Below, one piece after another: positions 1-7,652 of a stretch of 14,610 nucleotides of DNA (position 1 is the first letter of the stretch; every line of letters starts with the position of its first letter). The DNA is taken from the NCBI GenBank assembly GCA_964473355.1, contig CAYYOS010000057.1, forward strand, positions 1 to 14,610. The letters run 5' to 3'. The notes under the pieces are model-generated. The model had not been told where the DNA came from and searched no databases. It saw nothing but the letters and a program-made list of their open reading frames with translations. This stretch comes from CAYYOS01 sp964473355 (GTDB lineage Bacteria; Pseudomonadota; Gammaproteobacteria; Burkholderiales; REEB80). Position numbers and translations under genes: made by a program.

Positions 1-411
1 GACCATCGCATTATTACTTTCCATGATTCCTGCAATGTGTCGCGCGGAGCGGGGATGGGCACGATGCCGCGCGGGCAATTTATTATTCCGCGCGAAATTA
101 TCAAATCGGTGGCCAATCATTTCTATGACATGGCGCCGGAAACGATACACGAGAATACCTTTTGTTGCGGCGGCGGTGGCGGTTTACTGACCGACGACTT
201 GATGGAGTTGCGCGTCAAAGGTGCTTTACCGCGCATGGAAGCCTTGCAAAATGTTGTTAACACGCACGGCGTTAACTTTATGGCGACTATCTGCGCTATT
301 TGTAAGGCACAGTTTTCCAAGGTAATGCCTTACTACAAATTTAATATGAATATGATAGGTGGCGTGCATCAATTGGTTAGTACTGCCATACGATTGGGTC
401 CAAAGCAATAG
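1..411 (+). CDS. dsrK: DsrK, C-terminal part (HdrD-like iron-sulfur subunit of DsrMKJOP), truncated by the window edge
   Basis: The reading frame is open from base 1 to the TAG at 409-411, giving the last 136 residues. A GTG at 37 lies inside the gene and is not its start. The visible part is a CCG-type domain of the HdrD/DsrK family: DSCN with Cys at residue 11 of the fragment, a Cys-Cys pair followed by five glycines at 55-61, and a CAIC motif at 98-101. In this family such cysteines bind a special [4Fe-4S] cluster. DsrK is the cytoplasmic subunit of the DsrMKJOP complex and is thought to handle the DsrC disulfide/trisulfide and pass electrons to or from the membrane subunits. The gene is followed 45 bases later by dsrL. 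The dsrK-L-J-O-P order and the DsrL partner mark the sulfur-oxidising version of the pathway. The N-terminal ferredoxin-like part lies outside the window. Confidence 0.93.
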   Translation, partial: DHRIITFHDSCNVSRGAGMGTMPRGQFIIPREIIKSVANHFYDMAPETIHENTFCCGGGGGLLTDDLMELRVKGALPRMEALQNVVNTHGVNFMATICAICKAQFSKVMPYYKFNMNMIGGVHQLVSTAIRLGPKQ

Positions 412-456
412 GCCGCGAGTTCGCGAGCCATACGAACGCATTTTGAAGGAGAGAAA

Positions 457-2400
457 ATGTCAGCCACCTCAGAAGATGTAAAAAAGAAAACGTTTCGCCG
501 TTACAAAGATGGCGATCGCCCGGGACAACGTAGCGCGGAGTGGATTTTTGACGCGGATCACTCGCACAAGTGTCCTGAATACGTGCTTTCCACGCCCCCC
601 TGTCAGGGAAGTTGCCCATCCGGCGAAGACATCCGTGGCTGGCTGAATATTGTCCGTGGTGTTGAGAAGCCCCCGGCTGGAATAGTGTGGCAAGAATACG
701 CCTTTCGCCGCTTAACCGAAGCCAATCCTTTTCCATCGGTTATGGGCCGCGTCTGCCCTGCACCATGCGAGTCCGGTTGCAATCGTAACGAGGTTGAAGA
801 TCACGTCGGCATTAACTCGGTGGAGCATTACTTGGGCGAGTATGGCATCGCCAATAATCTGGCTTTCAAAAAACCTGAAAATAGTACCGGTAAAAAAATT
901 GCGATTATTGGTGGTGGGCCTGCTGGCTTGGCCTGTGCGTATCAATTACGTCTTTTAGGCCACGAGTGCACGGTTTTTGACGAGCATGCCGAGCTAGGTG
1001 GCATGATGCGTTATGGCATTCCGGGTTTTCGTACACCGCGCCAAATCCTCGATGCAGAAATACAACGAATTGTTGATTTAGGGGTAGAAACCAAGCTCAA
1101 TACCCGCATTGGCCGTGATATAAGCATTGAACAAATTGAGCAAGACTACGACGCCGTATTCATGAGCATGGGCGCGCAAGGCGGACGGCCATTGCCAGTG
1201 CCGGGTGCCGACGCGCCCAATGTTGTTACCGCTATGGCTTTCTTAAGGGCGTTTAACGATGGCCGTTTACAGCACGTAGGCGGGCGTGTCGTCGTGGTCG
1301 GCGGGGGCGATACTTCGATTGACGTGGTAACCGTCGCCCGTCGTCTGGGCAACATAAAAAGTGATCATCCCACCGATAATCCGGAGTTGGTCATCCAGGG
1401 TCATGTTGCTCATGACGTTGCTGCAGTTTCGGCACGCGAAGGCGCAGAGGTAATCTTAATTTCGCGTGCGAGCATCGAGAAAATGAATGCGAGCAAGCAC
1501 GAGGTGGAGCACGCGCTATCGGAAGGTATTGAAATTCGTGGTGGCTTAACACCAGTTGCGGTTATTGTTGGCGAGAATGGCCGTGCTGTTGCGCTACGCG
1601 TTGCGCAATTTGAAATGGTAAAAAATCAGCAAATCATTAAAGAGGGCACGGAATATGATATCCCTGCTGATTTGATTGTGTCAGCCATTGGTCAAGCGGT
1701 AGATTTCACGGGACTCGAGAAATTTGATAACGGTAAGGGCTTGATGACTGCCGACAAAAACTATCAAGTCCCCGGAAAAAAAGGTTTCTTTGTGGGCGGC
1801 GACGTTCTACGCCCACACCTGCTAACTACCGCTATTGGACATGGGGCAATTGCGGCTGACAGTATTAACCGCTATTTGCAGCAAGAGGAAATGGAAAAAC
1901 GCCCGAAAATTGACGTCCATGCCTTTGATCTACAGCGGAAGATGTTGGAAAAAGGGTTACCTATCGAAGAATACAAACATCAACCCACTTGGGGTACGGA
2001 TACCAGCCCTATAGCGGTCCACAATTTTGAGGATCGTTCCTATAAATACGTGATTCCTTCCAACGAATTATTTTTGGGCCACTTTTTATTTACGCCGCGA
2101 ATCAAGCGCGATGTCATCCAGCTCGATGCTAACCAAGCGCTGGGCAACTTCGAAGATCGCTTGGGTGTGCTTGATGAAAAACAAGCGATCGAGGAAGCCA
2201 AACGCTGTATGAGTTGCGGCCTGTGTTTCGAGTGTGATAACTGCGTGGTGTATTGTCCACAGATTGCCGTATTTAAAGTTAAGAAAGCCCAATCCACAAC
2301 GGGGCGATATGTCGACACCAATTATGATCGATGCATCGGTTGCCACATTTGTGCGGATGTGTGCCCCACGGGCTACATTAAAATGGGTATGGGTGACTAG
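457..2400 (+). CDS. dsrL: DsrL, NAD(P)H:acceptor iron-sulfur flavoprotein partner of DsrAB
   Basis: This 647-residue protein is close to the known DsrL size (about 650). An N-terminal cluster region has Cys 39, 49, 53, 100, 104 and 108, as in GltD-type glutamate synthase small subunits. An FAD Rossmann motif IIGGGPAGLA lies at 150-159 and a second dinucleotide-binding motif VVVVGGGDTS at 278-287. The C-terminus carries a two-cluster ferredoxin with Cys 584, 587, 590, 593, 596, 600 and 626, 629, 632, 636. In sulfur oxidisers DsrL takes electrons released when DsrAB produces sulfite and reduces NAD(P)+ in the cytoplasm. The start is set by GAAGGAGA at 445-452, five bases before ATG 457. The gene is essentially diagnostic of the rDsr pathway when next to dsrK/J/O/P. 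I infer a DsrL-1 type from this oxidative context, but sub-type A or B cannot be decided by eye. Confidence 0.95.
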   Translation: MSATSEDVKKKTFRRYKDGDRPGQRSAEWIFDADHSHKCPEYVLSTPPCQGSCPSGEDIRGWLNIVRGVEKPPAGIVWQEYAFRRLTEANPFPSVMGRVCPAPCESGCNRNEVEDHVGINSVEHYLGEYGIANNLAFKKPENSTGKKIAIIGGGPAGLACAYQLRLLGHECTVFDEHAELGGMMRYGIPGFRTPRQILDAEIQRIVDLGVETKLNTRIGRDISIEQIEQDYDAVFMSMGAQGGRPLPVPGADAPNVVTAMAFLRAFNDGRLQHVGGRVVVVGGGDTSIDVVTVARRLGNIKSDHPTDNPELVIQGHVAHDVAAVSAREGAEVILISRASIEKMNASKHEVEHALSEGIEIRGGLTPVAVIVGENGRAVALRVAQFEMVKNQQIIKEGTEYDIPADLIVSAIGQAVDFTGLEKFDNGKGLMTADKNYQVPGKKGFFVGGDVLRPHLLTTAIGHGAIAADSINRYLQQEEMEKRPKIDVHAFDLQRKMLEKGLPIEEYKHQPTWGTDTSPIAVHNFEDRSYKYVIPSNELFLGHFLFTPRIKRDVIQLDANQALGNFEDRLGVLDEKQAIEEAKRCMSCGLCFECDNCVVYCPQIAVFKVKKAQSTTGRYVDTNYDRCIGCHICADVCPTGYIKMGMGD

Positions 2401-2406
2401 CTTCGT

Positions 2407-2922
2407 ATGATATATCCATGCTTGCAATCGCTGGCCGCGCTGGGCTTTTTGTTGATGATTAGTGCGGCCACGTTCGCAGCAGAAGACAAGGGGCAAAACC
2501 AAGGTCGGGTACCCAAACCCTATTTAGAATCCGGAAAGGGTGAGCAGTGTGTAGCTGAAACGGAATGGATGCGTAAGAATCATATGAAGTTGTTGCTACA
2601 TCAGCGTGATGAAACCATGCACAAGGGTATACGCACCAAGAAATATAGTCTGCAAAATTGCATCGAGTGCCACGCCAGTCAAAAAACCAATAGCGTGATT
2701 GGCAGCAATCAAAATTTTTGCCAAACTTGTCACAGCTATACGTCAGTGAAACTGGATTGTTTTGAATGTCACGCCAGCAAACCTAAAGCGCAGGCGAACT
2801 TCCATCCATTGGTGCCGGTAGGTGCCAAAGCAGACGCCCAAAATCCACATACCAAACATGGCTTACAACAAAAAATGCGTGCGGGTGGTGTACCACCCAA
2901 AATAGCCCAGGTGAGTAAATGA
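2407..2922 (+). CDS. dsrJ: DsrJ, triheme c-type cytochrome
   Basis: The protein has 171 residues with an N-terminal hydrophobic signal/anchor segment (about 7-25) and three CXXCH heme-binding motifs: CIECH at 85-89, CQTCH at 105-109 and CFECH at 118-122. A conserved-looking stretch before the hemes has Cys48, then MRKNHM at 55-60, QRD at 66-68 and HKGIR at 72-76. In Allochromatium vinosum DsrJ a cysteine in this part is a proposed ligand of an unusual His/Cys-ligated heme, and Cys48 is the probable counterpart (inference). DsrJ is the periplasmic heme subunit of DsrMKJOP, and in A. vinosum the signal segment is reported to stay as an anchor. The ATG lies six bases after the dsrL stop with no good Shine-Dalgarno, so translation is probably coupled. 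The stop overlaps the dsrO start by four bases (ATGA). Confidence 0.93.
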   Translation: MIYPCLQSLAALGFLLMISAATFAAEDKGQNQGRVPKPYLESGKGEQCVAETEWMRKNHMKLLLHQRDETMHKGIRTKKYSLQNCIECHASQKTNSVIGSNQNFCQTCHSYTSVKLDCFECHASKPKAQANFHPLVPVGAKADAQNPHTKHGLQQKMRAGGVPPKIAQVSK

Positions 2923-3653
2923 GCGATACGGATAAAAGCCGCAGACAGTTTATCGGTTTTGGCGTGGCCGGCATGGCGGGTTTAGCGCTGGCGCCCGGCG
3001 TTACGCTATTTGATCTTGCGCACGGGCGAAACCCGGACGAGCCGGTTTCCAATGCCGTGCGCTGGGGTATGTTAATTGATTCCAATAAGTGCGACAGTGG
3101 TTGCGATGATTGTGTCACCGCTTGCCATACCGAAAATGGCGTCACCGGCAGCAACCGTGAAACGGACGCGCAGTGGATACGCAAAGTAGAACTCAAAGAT
3201 CTGCGTAGTGGCAAAACTGAATCGCTACCGATGATGTGTCAACATTGCGCGGAGCCGCCTTGCGTTGATGTTTGTCCCACCGGCGCGTCGTTTAAGCGCG
3301 CCGATGGTATCGTGCTTGTCGATAAGCACACCTGCATCGGCTGCCGATACTGCATGATGGCGTGCCCTTATAAAGCGCGTTCTTTCATTCATGAAAATCT
3401 TACCGATCAAAAACCAGATGTGCCTCGAGGCCGGGGCACGGTGGAATCGTGCACGCTGTGCGTGCATCGCATCGATCGCGGTGAAAATACCGCTTGCGCG
3501 GACGCCTGCGCCGCAGCAGGGCACAAAGCCATTCTTTTTGGGAATCTAAACGACCCAAATAGTGAAATTGCGCAACGTATGGCAACTTATGCGACCAAAC
3601 AAGTGCGCGCGGACCTCAACTTAAACACCGGCGTTCGTTACGAGGGGCTATAA
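2919..3653 (+). CDS. dsrO: DsrO, Tat-exported periplasmic ferredoxin with four [4Fe-4S] clusters
   Basis: The 244-residue protein starts with a twin-arginine signal: SRRQFIGFG at 7-15, then a hydrophobic stretch to about residue 31. Sixteen cysteines are arranged in four ferredoxin-like groups: 58/62/65/69, 107/110/115/119, 139/142/145/149 and 178/181/193/197. This is the layout of the HybA/NrfC/DmsB family, which shuttles electrons between a periplasmic partner and an NrfD-type membrane subunit. Here the membrane partner is DsrP, encoded immediately downstream, and DsrJ is encoded immediately upstream. The ATG overlaps the dsrJ stop, and AGGTGAG at 2909-2915 is a ribosome-binding site inside the dsrJ coding end. 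Confidence 0.95.
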   Translation: MSDTDKSRRQFIGFGVAGMAGLALAPGVTLFDLAHGRNPDEPVSNAVRWGMLIDSNKCDSGCDDCVTACHTENGVTGSNRETDAQWIRKVELKDLRSGKTESLPMMCQHCAEPPCVDVCPTGASFKRADGIVLVDKHTCIGCRYCMMACPYKARSFIHENLTDQKPDVPRGRGTVESCTLCVHRIDRGENTACADACAAAGHKAILFGNLNDPNSEIAQRMATYATKQVRADLNLNTGVRYEGL

Positions 3654-4856
3654 ATGGATGTCGCCTATCGTGAAATCGCGGGCCGCAGCAAAGCTTATTA
3701 TTTACTGCTAGCTGGCTTAGTGCTGTTTGTTTTATTAGGGCTTGCCGCTGCCTACTACATGGAACATAACGGCCATATTGTAACTGGCATGAACAATCAA
3801 ATCGTGTGGGGCATGCCGCACGTCTTTGCGGTGTTTTTGATCGTCGCCGCTTCCGGGGCGCTAAATGTCGCCTCAATTGGCTCGGTGTTTGGCAAAGCCA
3901 TGTATAAACCCCTTGCGCCCCTTTCGGGATTGTTGGCCATTGCTATGCTCGCCGGCGGCCTAATGGTATTAATGCTCGACTTAGGGCGGGCGGACCGCCT
4001 CATCGTCGCCATGACTTATTATAATTTTAAGTCGGTTTTTGCTTGGAATGTGTTTCTTTATACGGGTTTTTTTACCATCGTCGCCGTGTATATTTGGTTC
4101 ATGATGGAGCAACGTATGAAGCCATATGTTCATGCGGCTGGCGTAGCTGCATTTATTTGGCGTTTACTGCTCACCACCGGTACCGGTTCTATTTTCGGTT
4201 TTTTAGTGGCGCGCCAAGCTTATGATTCGGCGCTGTTAGCCCCCATGTTTATTATCATGTCGTTTTCCTATGGATTGGCGGTTTATCTTTTGGTGTTGAT
4301 AGCCTCTTACCGTTTTACTCATCGACCTTTGGGCGATGTTATTTTATTGCGGCTTAAAAATTTGCTGATAGTGTTTATTGCCGCGGTTTTATATTTTGTA
4401 CTTGTCTACCATTTAACCAACTTATATTTTACCAAGCATCATGGCATCGAACGTTTTATATTGATGGAAGGTGGAATACACACCTTGCTATTTTGGGTAG
4501 GGCAGATTTTTCTTGGTAGCCTATTGCCGCTGGGTATTTTGCTGCATGCGCGGCTGGGCCGTTCCCGAAAATGGATAGGCACGGCAGCGGCGCTGGTGAT
4601 TGTCGGTGGATTTGCGCAAATGTACGTTACGATTATTGGCGGCCAAGCTTACCCCTTGGTTATGTTTCCCGGCATGCAAGAATCCAGTAGTTTCTTCGAC
4701 GGCGTGGTACACCACTACACGCCACGGCTTCCAGAGATTTTGCTAGGTCTGGGTGGAATAGCAGTGGCCGGCGTAATGGTGGTGTTCGCTATAAAAATAC
4801 TGCGGTTCTTACCCGAAAGTCTTGATAACCAAGTGATCGAGGCCCAACCCAGCTAG
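3654..4856 (+). CDS. dsrP: DsrP, NrfD/PsrC-type integral membrane subunit
   Basis: The 400-residue protein is very hydrophobic, with about ten membrane segments near 15-36, 54-76, 88-110, 126-150, 165-187, 195-217, 233-256, 270-297, 308-328 and 362-384. Ten helices is the known topology of NrfD-type DsrP. It exchanges electrons between the quinone pool and the periplasmic DsrO/DsrJ modules of DsrMKJOP. The ATG follows the dsrO stop directly, with no intervening base. GAGGGG at 3642-3647 inside the end of dsrO is the ribosome-binding site. This is the last structural gene of the membrane complex in this operon. Confidence 0.94.
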   Translation: MDVAYREIAGRSKAYYLLLAGLVLFVLLGLAAAYYMEHNGHIVTGMNNQIVWGMPHVFAVFLIVAASGALNVASIGSVFGKAMYKPLAPLSGLLAIAMLAGGLMVLMLDLGRADRLIVAMTYYNFKSVFAWNVFLYTGFFTIVAVYIWFMMEQRMKPYVHAAGVAAFIWRLLLTTGTGSIFGFLVARQAYDSALLAPMFIIMSFSYGLAVYLLVLIASYRFTHRPLGDVILLRLKNLLIVFIAAVLYFVLVYHLTNLYFTKHHGIERFILMEGGIHTLLFWVGQIFLGSLLPLGILLHARLGRSRKWIGTAAALVIVGGFAQMYVTIIGGQAYPLVMFPGMQESSSFFDGVVHHYTPRLPEILLGLGGIAVAGVMVVFAIKILRFLPESLDNQVIEAQPS

Positions 4857-4860
4857 GGCC

Positions 4861-4880
4861 GATTCGCAACCCCGCGAATC
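4861..4880 (+). other. Small perfect hairpin between dsrP and the YbiB-like gene
   Basis: GATTCGC at 4861-4867 and GCGAATC at 4874-4880 form a perfect 7-bp stem around a six-base loop AACCCC, five bases after the dsrP stop. No T run follows, so it does not look like a strong intrinsic terminator. It could stabilise the 3' end of the upstream mRNA or mark a processing site (inference). Confidence 0.45.
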
Positions 4881-4906
4881 ATAACGTTCACAGATTAGGA
4901 GGCCGT

Positions 4907-5905
4907 ATGAGCGAAGAACATCCGTTCGCAGAATTTGTCCGTATCCTTGGCAAAGGCAAAAACGGCTCACGTTCGTTAACACAGGACGAAGCTTTTCGTG
5001 CAATGAGCATGATACTTGCCGATGAGGTGTTGCCGGTACAGCTCGGCGCCTTCCTGATGCTGATGCGCGTCAAAGAAGAATCCCCGGAAGAGTTAGCTGG
5101 CTTCGTGCGTGCCGCCCGAGCATCGCTGCATTTGCCGGCAGATTTTCCGGATGTGCGTCTGGACTGGTCATCGTACGCCGGCAAGCGCCGGCAACTTCCT
5201 TGGTTCCTACTCTCAGCGCTGTTGCTGTCCGCTAACGGCATTAAGATTTTCATGCATGGTGCTGGTGGGCCACACGCCCGTGTTTATACCCCAGAAACAT
5301 TGCGCATATTAGGTATACGGGAGTGCGCGACTTTCGAGGACGTAGCCCAGCAGGTAAAAGAGCGAAATTTTGCCTTTATGTCGCTTTTTTATCTTAGTCC
5401 TAAATTGGATGAAATTATGAAGCTGCGCGCGGTCATGGGCTTACGCTCGCCGGTGCATACTTTGTCGCGCATGATTAATCCCTTAAATGCGCCCGTGCTA
5501 TTGCAAGGTATTTTTCATCCCGGCTATCGCAATATTCACCAAGAAGCTGCAATGTTGTTGGGCCAACCGCATATGGTGGTGCTAAAGGGCGAGGGCGGCG
5601 AGATTGAACGTAACCCCGACGGACCCTGCTTGGTGCAAACGGTGCATAAGGGCGAAATGATAAATGAAGAATGGCCGGCTATGTTTAAGGGGCCACGCCA
5701 TCTCAAAGACGAAACCATGGACGTCAAGCGCTTGCCAGCACTATGGCGGGGCGAAATTCAAGATGAATATGGCGAAGCTACCATCATCGGCACCGTGGCG
5801 ATAGCGTTAAAAGCGATGGGTGAAGCTGATTCCATAGAGGCGGCAGAAATGCTCGCCGCCGATATGTGGAAACGCCGCTCTACCGCTTGGTTGCAAGCCG
5901 CCTAG
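4907..5905 (+). CDS. TrpD2/YbiB-like glycosyl transferase family protein (anthranilate phosphoribosyltransferase fold), role unknown
   Basis: The 332-residue length fits the TrpD2/YbiB branch of the nucleoside phosphorylase-like/anthranilate phosphoribosyltransferase superfamily. The N-terminal helical domain (about 5-75) has the family pattern, with LADEVLPVQLGAFLMLMRVK at 37-56. The glycine-rich turn that binds phosphoribosyl pyrophosphate in true TrpD is replaced by MHGAGGPHARVYTPETLRIL (116-135), as expected for TrpD2. In place of GTGGD there is HGAGG. A later GEGGEIERNPDGP segment (227-239) also fits. Escherichia coli YbiB binds nucleic acid and has no proven enzymatic role, so I assign no reaction. 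The start is fixed by TTAGGAGG at 4895-4902. It sits 50 bases after dsrP on the same strand, with no promoter seen between, so co-transcription with dsr is likely. No trp genes are nearby. Confidence 0.82.
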   Translation: MSEEHPFAEFVRILGKGKNGSRSLTQDEAFRAMSMILADEVLPVQLGAFLMLMRVKEESPEELAGFVRAARASLHLPADFPDVRLDWSSYAGKRRQLPWFLLSALLLSANGIKIFMHGAGGPHARVYTPETLRILGIRECATFEDVAQQVKERNFAFMSLFYLSPKLDEIMKLRAVMGLRSPVHTLSRMINPLNAPVLLQGIFHPGYRNIHQEAAMLLGQPHMVVLKGEGGEIERNPDGPCLVQTVHKGEMINEEWPAMFKGPRHLKDETMDVKRLPALWRGEIQDEYGEATIIGTVAIALKAMGEADSIEAAEMLAADMWKRRSTAWLQAA

Positions 5906-6012
5906 GCGTGCTCCCTGCGACGCCTGATCGGCTTAAACCTAGAAACGGCAATTGACCGCTCATTGCTTAATTGGAAGACTCATGGACACTCACCTTAATC
6001 GATACTTAAACC

Positions 6013-6029
6013 CTCACCTAAAAGGTGAG
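6013..6029 (+). other. Short perfect hairpin inside the pre-dsrN segment
   Basis: CTCACC at 6013-6018 and GGTGAG at 6024-6029 pair perfectly around the loop TAAAA. A similar CTCACCTTAA string without the second arm lies just upstream near 5990. No T tract follows. Confidence 0.55.
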
Positions 6030-6040
6030 CCCGCTACTCC

Positions 6041-6149
6041 CCCAATTGCACCTTTTCCAAGCTGCCTGACGTCGTTGCTCCTCCTTGCAGGGAATCGCCA
6101 TGCGGCGTCGTCTCGCCTAGCCAGCCAGCTTGGAAAAGGCACACTTGGG
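6041..6149. repeat. Long imperfect inverted repeat inside the pre-dsrN segment
   Basis: The arms 6041-6064 and 6126-6149 are complementary at 21 of 24 positions, including a perfect 14-bp inner block (CCTTTTCCAAGCTG / CAGCTTGGAAAAGG). The enclosed part also shows partial complementarity (GACGTCGTTGC near 6068 against GGCGTCGTC near 6094), so the whole piece could fold as one long branched stem. A further small hairpin CACAC/GTGTG lies at 6140-6153. Such palindromic build-up is typical of MITE-like elements, but it would also form a stable RNA helix in a transcript. Confidence 0.62.
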
Positions 6150-6177
6150 TGTGTCCAACTGCCGTTTCTAGGTTCAA

Positions 6178-7623
6178 ATGTCTCGCTTTCTTATTTCCGC
6201 GGCGCATAAATCTTCCGGAAAAACCACGGTCAGCATTGGTTTGTGCGCCGCTTTTAGGGCTAAAGGTCTTAACGTGCAAGCGTTTAAAAAAGGCCCCGAC
6301 TATATCGATCCGATGTGGTTAAGCTTGGCCAGCGGCAGGGCGTGCCGCAACCTAGATTTTTATTTAATGCAACGCGGTGAAATCACCGAGCTATATCAAA
6401 AGTTTTCGGCTGACGCCGACGTTAGTCTCATTGAGGGCAACAAAGGTCTTTACGATGGATTGGATCTTGACGGGAGCAATAGCAACTCGGCGCTCGCGCG
6501 TCTGCTTAAGGTTCCGGTGGTATTGGTTATTGATGCGCGCGGCATGACCCGCGGCATTGCGCCATTGATTTTGGGCTACCAAGCCTTCGACAAAGAAATT
6601 AATATCGCGGGCGTAATTTTAAATCACTTAGGGGGCGCACGGCATGAAAGTAAGCTTCGTGCCGTAGTCGAGCACTATACCGACGTGCCTGTTTTGGGTG
6701 CGGTGCCCCACGACAGGGCGCTGGAAATAGAAGAGCGGCATCTCGGTTTAATGCCGAGCAATGAATCCAAAATAGCGGAGCAACTGGTTTCTAAGCTGGC
6801 AGACACCATAGGCGCGCAAATCAATTTGGATCGTTTATTGGACATCGGTAGCGAAATAAAACTGCCTAAGCATATTTTGCCAGCTACAAAAAAAGTATCT
6901 AAGGCGACCCCGCCCGGAGCAATTCGGATTGGCATAGCGCGAGATGAGGCGTTTGGTTTTTACTACGCTGACGATATCGAGGCACTAGAATCCGCAGGCG
7001 CAGAGCTGGTTACCATTGATACGCTGCGCGATGAAGTGTTGCCGAAAATTGACGGCCTCTTTATTGGTGGCGGATTTCCCGAACTCGCTATGGTAGCGTT
7101 GCAAGCAAACCGTAAATTACGTGGCCACCTACGTGACGAAATAGAAAGGGGATTGCCGGTTTACGCGGAATGCGGGGGATTGATGTACTTGGCGCGGACG
7201 CTAAGCTGGAAAGGAAAAACCTGCGAGATGGTGGGCGCGATACCCGGCGATGTGGTGATGCACGATAAGCCCGTTGGCCGCGGTTATGCGCGTTTAGAAG
7301 AATCCGGCGACTCGCCATGGCACCAAAAAGATGACGCTAAGCATATTGAAATTGCGGCGCATGAATTTCATTATTCCAGTTTGGAGAATCTCCCGGCCGA
7401 AACTCGTTTCGCTTATAAGGTGCTACGCGGACACGGCGTCGACGGTGTGCATGACGGCATTATTTATAAAAACTTGTTGGCCTCGTACACGCATTTACGC
7501 AGCTTAAAAGGATACAACTGGGCCGCGCGCTTTGTGAATTGGGTGCGCCAGCACGTTAAATCAGAAAATATGGGGTCCGCAAGTGAGAAAAAAACCGCGC
7601 GACCACTCACCACCATTAACTAA
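6178..7623 (+). CDS. dsrN: DsrN, CobB/CbiA-like glutamine-dependent amidotransferase (siroheme amidase)
   Basis: The 481-residue protein has the two-domain layout of cobyrinic acid a,c-diamide synthase. The N-terminal ATP-binding part shows a P-loop (AAHKSSGKTT, 8-17) and KKGPDYIDP (37-45). The C-terminal class I glutamine amidotransferase domain has FIGGGFPEL, the nucleophile Cys332 in YAECGGLMYL and AHEFHYS (394-400). No cobalamin genes surround it. In dsr operons this homologue is DsrN, which converts siroheme to the siroamide bound by DsrAB in the cytoplasm. ATG 6178 gives the normal CobB-type N-terminus, with the weak ribosome site AGG at 6170-6172. That site lies within an inverted repeat that could pair with 5936-5955, so translation may be structure-dependent (inference). 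It is followed 29 bases later by dsrR. Confidence 0.92.
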   Translation: MSRFLISAAHKSSGKTTVSIGLCAAFRAKGLNVQAFKKGPDYIDPMWLSLASGRACRNLDFYLMQRGEITELYQKFSADADVSLIEGNKGLYDGLDLDGSNSNSALARLLKVPVVLVIDARGMTRGIAPLILGYQAFDKEINIAGVILNHLGGARHESKLRAVVEHYTDVPVLGAVPHDRALEIEERHLGLMPSNESKIAEQLVSKLADTIGAQINLDRLLDIGSEIKLPKHILPATKKVSKATPPGAIRIGIARDEAFGFYYADDIEALESAGAELVTIDTLRDEVLPKIDGLFIGGGFPELAMVALQANRKLRGHLRDEIERGLPVYAECGGLMYLARTLSWKGKTCEMVGAIPGDVVMHDKPVGRGYARLEESGDSPWHQKDDAKHIEIAAHEFHYSSLENLPAETRFAYKVLRGHGVDGVHDGIIYKNLLASYTHLRSLKGYNWAARFVNWVRQHVKSENMGSASEKKTARPLTTIN

Positions 7624-7652
7624 ATCCTCACGAATTGCATTAGGAGATTGGG

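Larger units (their letters stand above)
5936..6174. repeat. 239-bp segment bounded by 20-bp inverted repeats upstream of dsrN (MITE-like or structured leader)
   Basis: The gap 5906-6177 holds no gene. Its core is bounded by inverted repeats: AACCTAGAAACGGCAATTGA at 5936-5955 and its inverted copy at 6155-6174 match at 18 of 20 positions, with the outer 15 perfect. Inside are a short perfect hairpin (6013-6029) and a long imperfect stem (6041-6149). The right repeat ends four bases before the dsrN ATG and contains the AGG at 6170-6172 that would serve as Shine-Dalgarno. Two readings are possible: a small non-autonomous mobile element, or an RNA leader whose closing stem hides the dsrN ribosome-binding site. 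I saw no clear target-site duplication outside the repeats. A short inverted repeat AGGCGT/ACGCCT (5904-5925) overlaps the preceding stop codon. Confidence 0.7.

Noticed and set aside
1146..1355. Minus-strand open frames inside dsrL and other genes
   Set aside because: They are shadows of well-supported plus-strand genes, with low-complexity composition and no ribosome sites.
5936..6174. Integron attC-type site, because the repeat ends carry a GTT next to an inverted-repeat boundary
   Set aside because: The ends do not fit the attC core consensus and there is no gene cassette or integrase.
5906..6177. Cobalamin riboswitch before the CobB-like dsrN, prompted by strings such as CCCGCTACTCC and AGGGAATC
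   Set aside because: The conserved order of the B12 riboswitch core and a recognisable B12 box are missing, and the protein is DsrN in a siroheme context rather than a cobalamin gene.
5952..6209. Plus-strand open frame of 85 codons in the same gap
   Set aside because: It overlaps the dsrN start, lacks a ribosome site and reads through the inverted repeats.
6034..6279. Minus-strand open frame of 81 codons across the pre-dsrN segment
   Set aside because: It runs through the palindromes and into dsrN, has no recognisable domain and no supporting neighbours; an artefact of repeat sequence.
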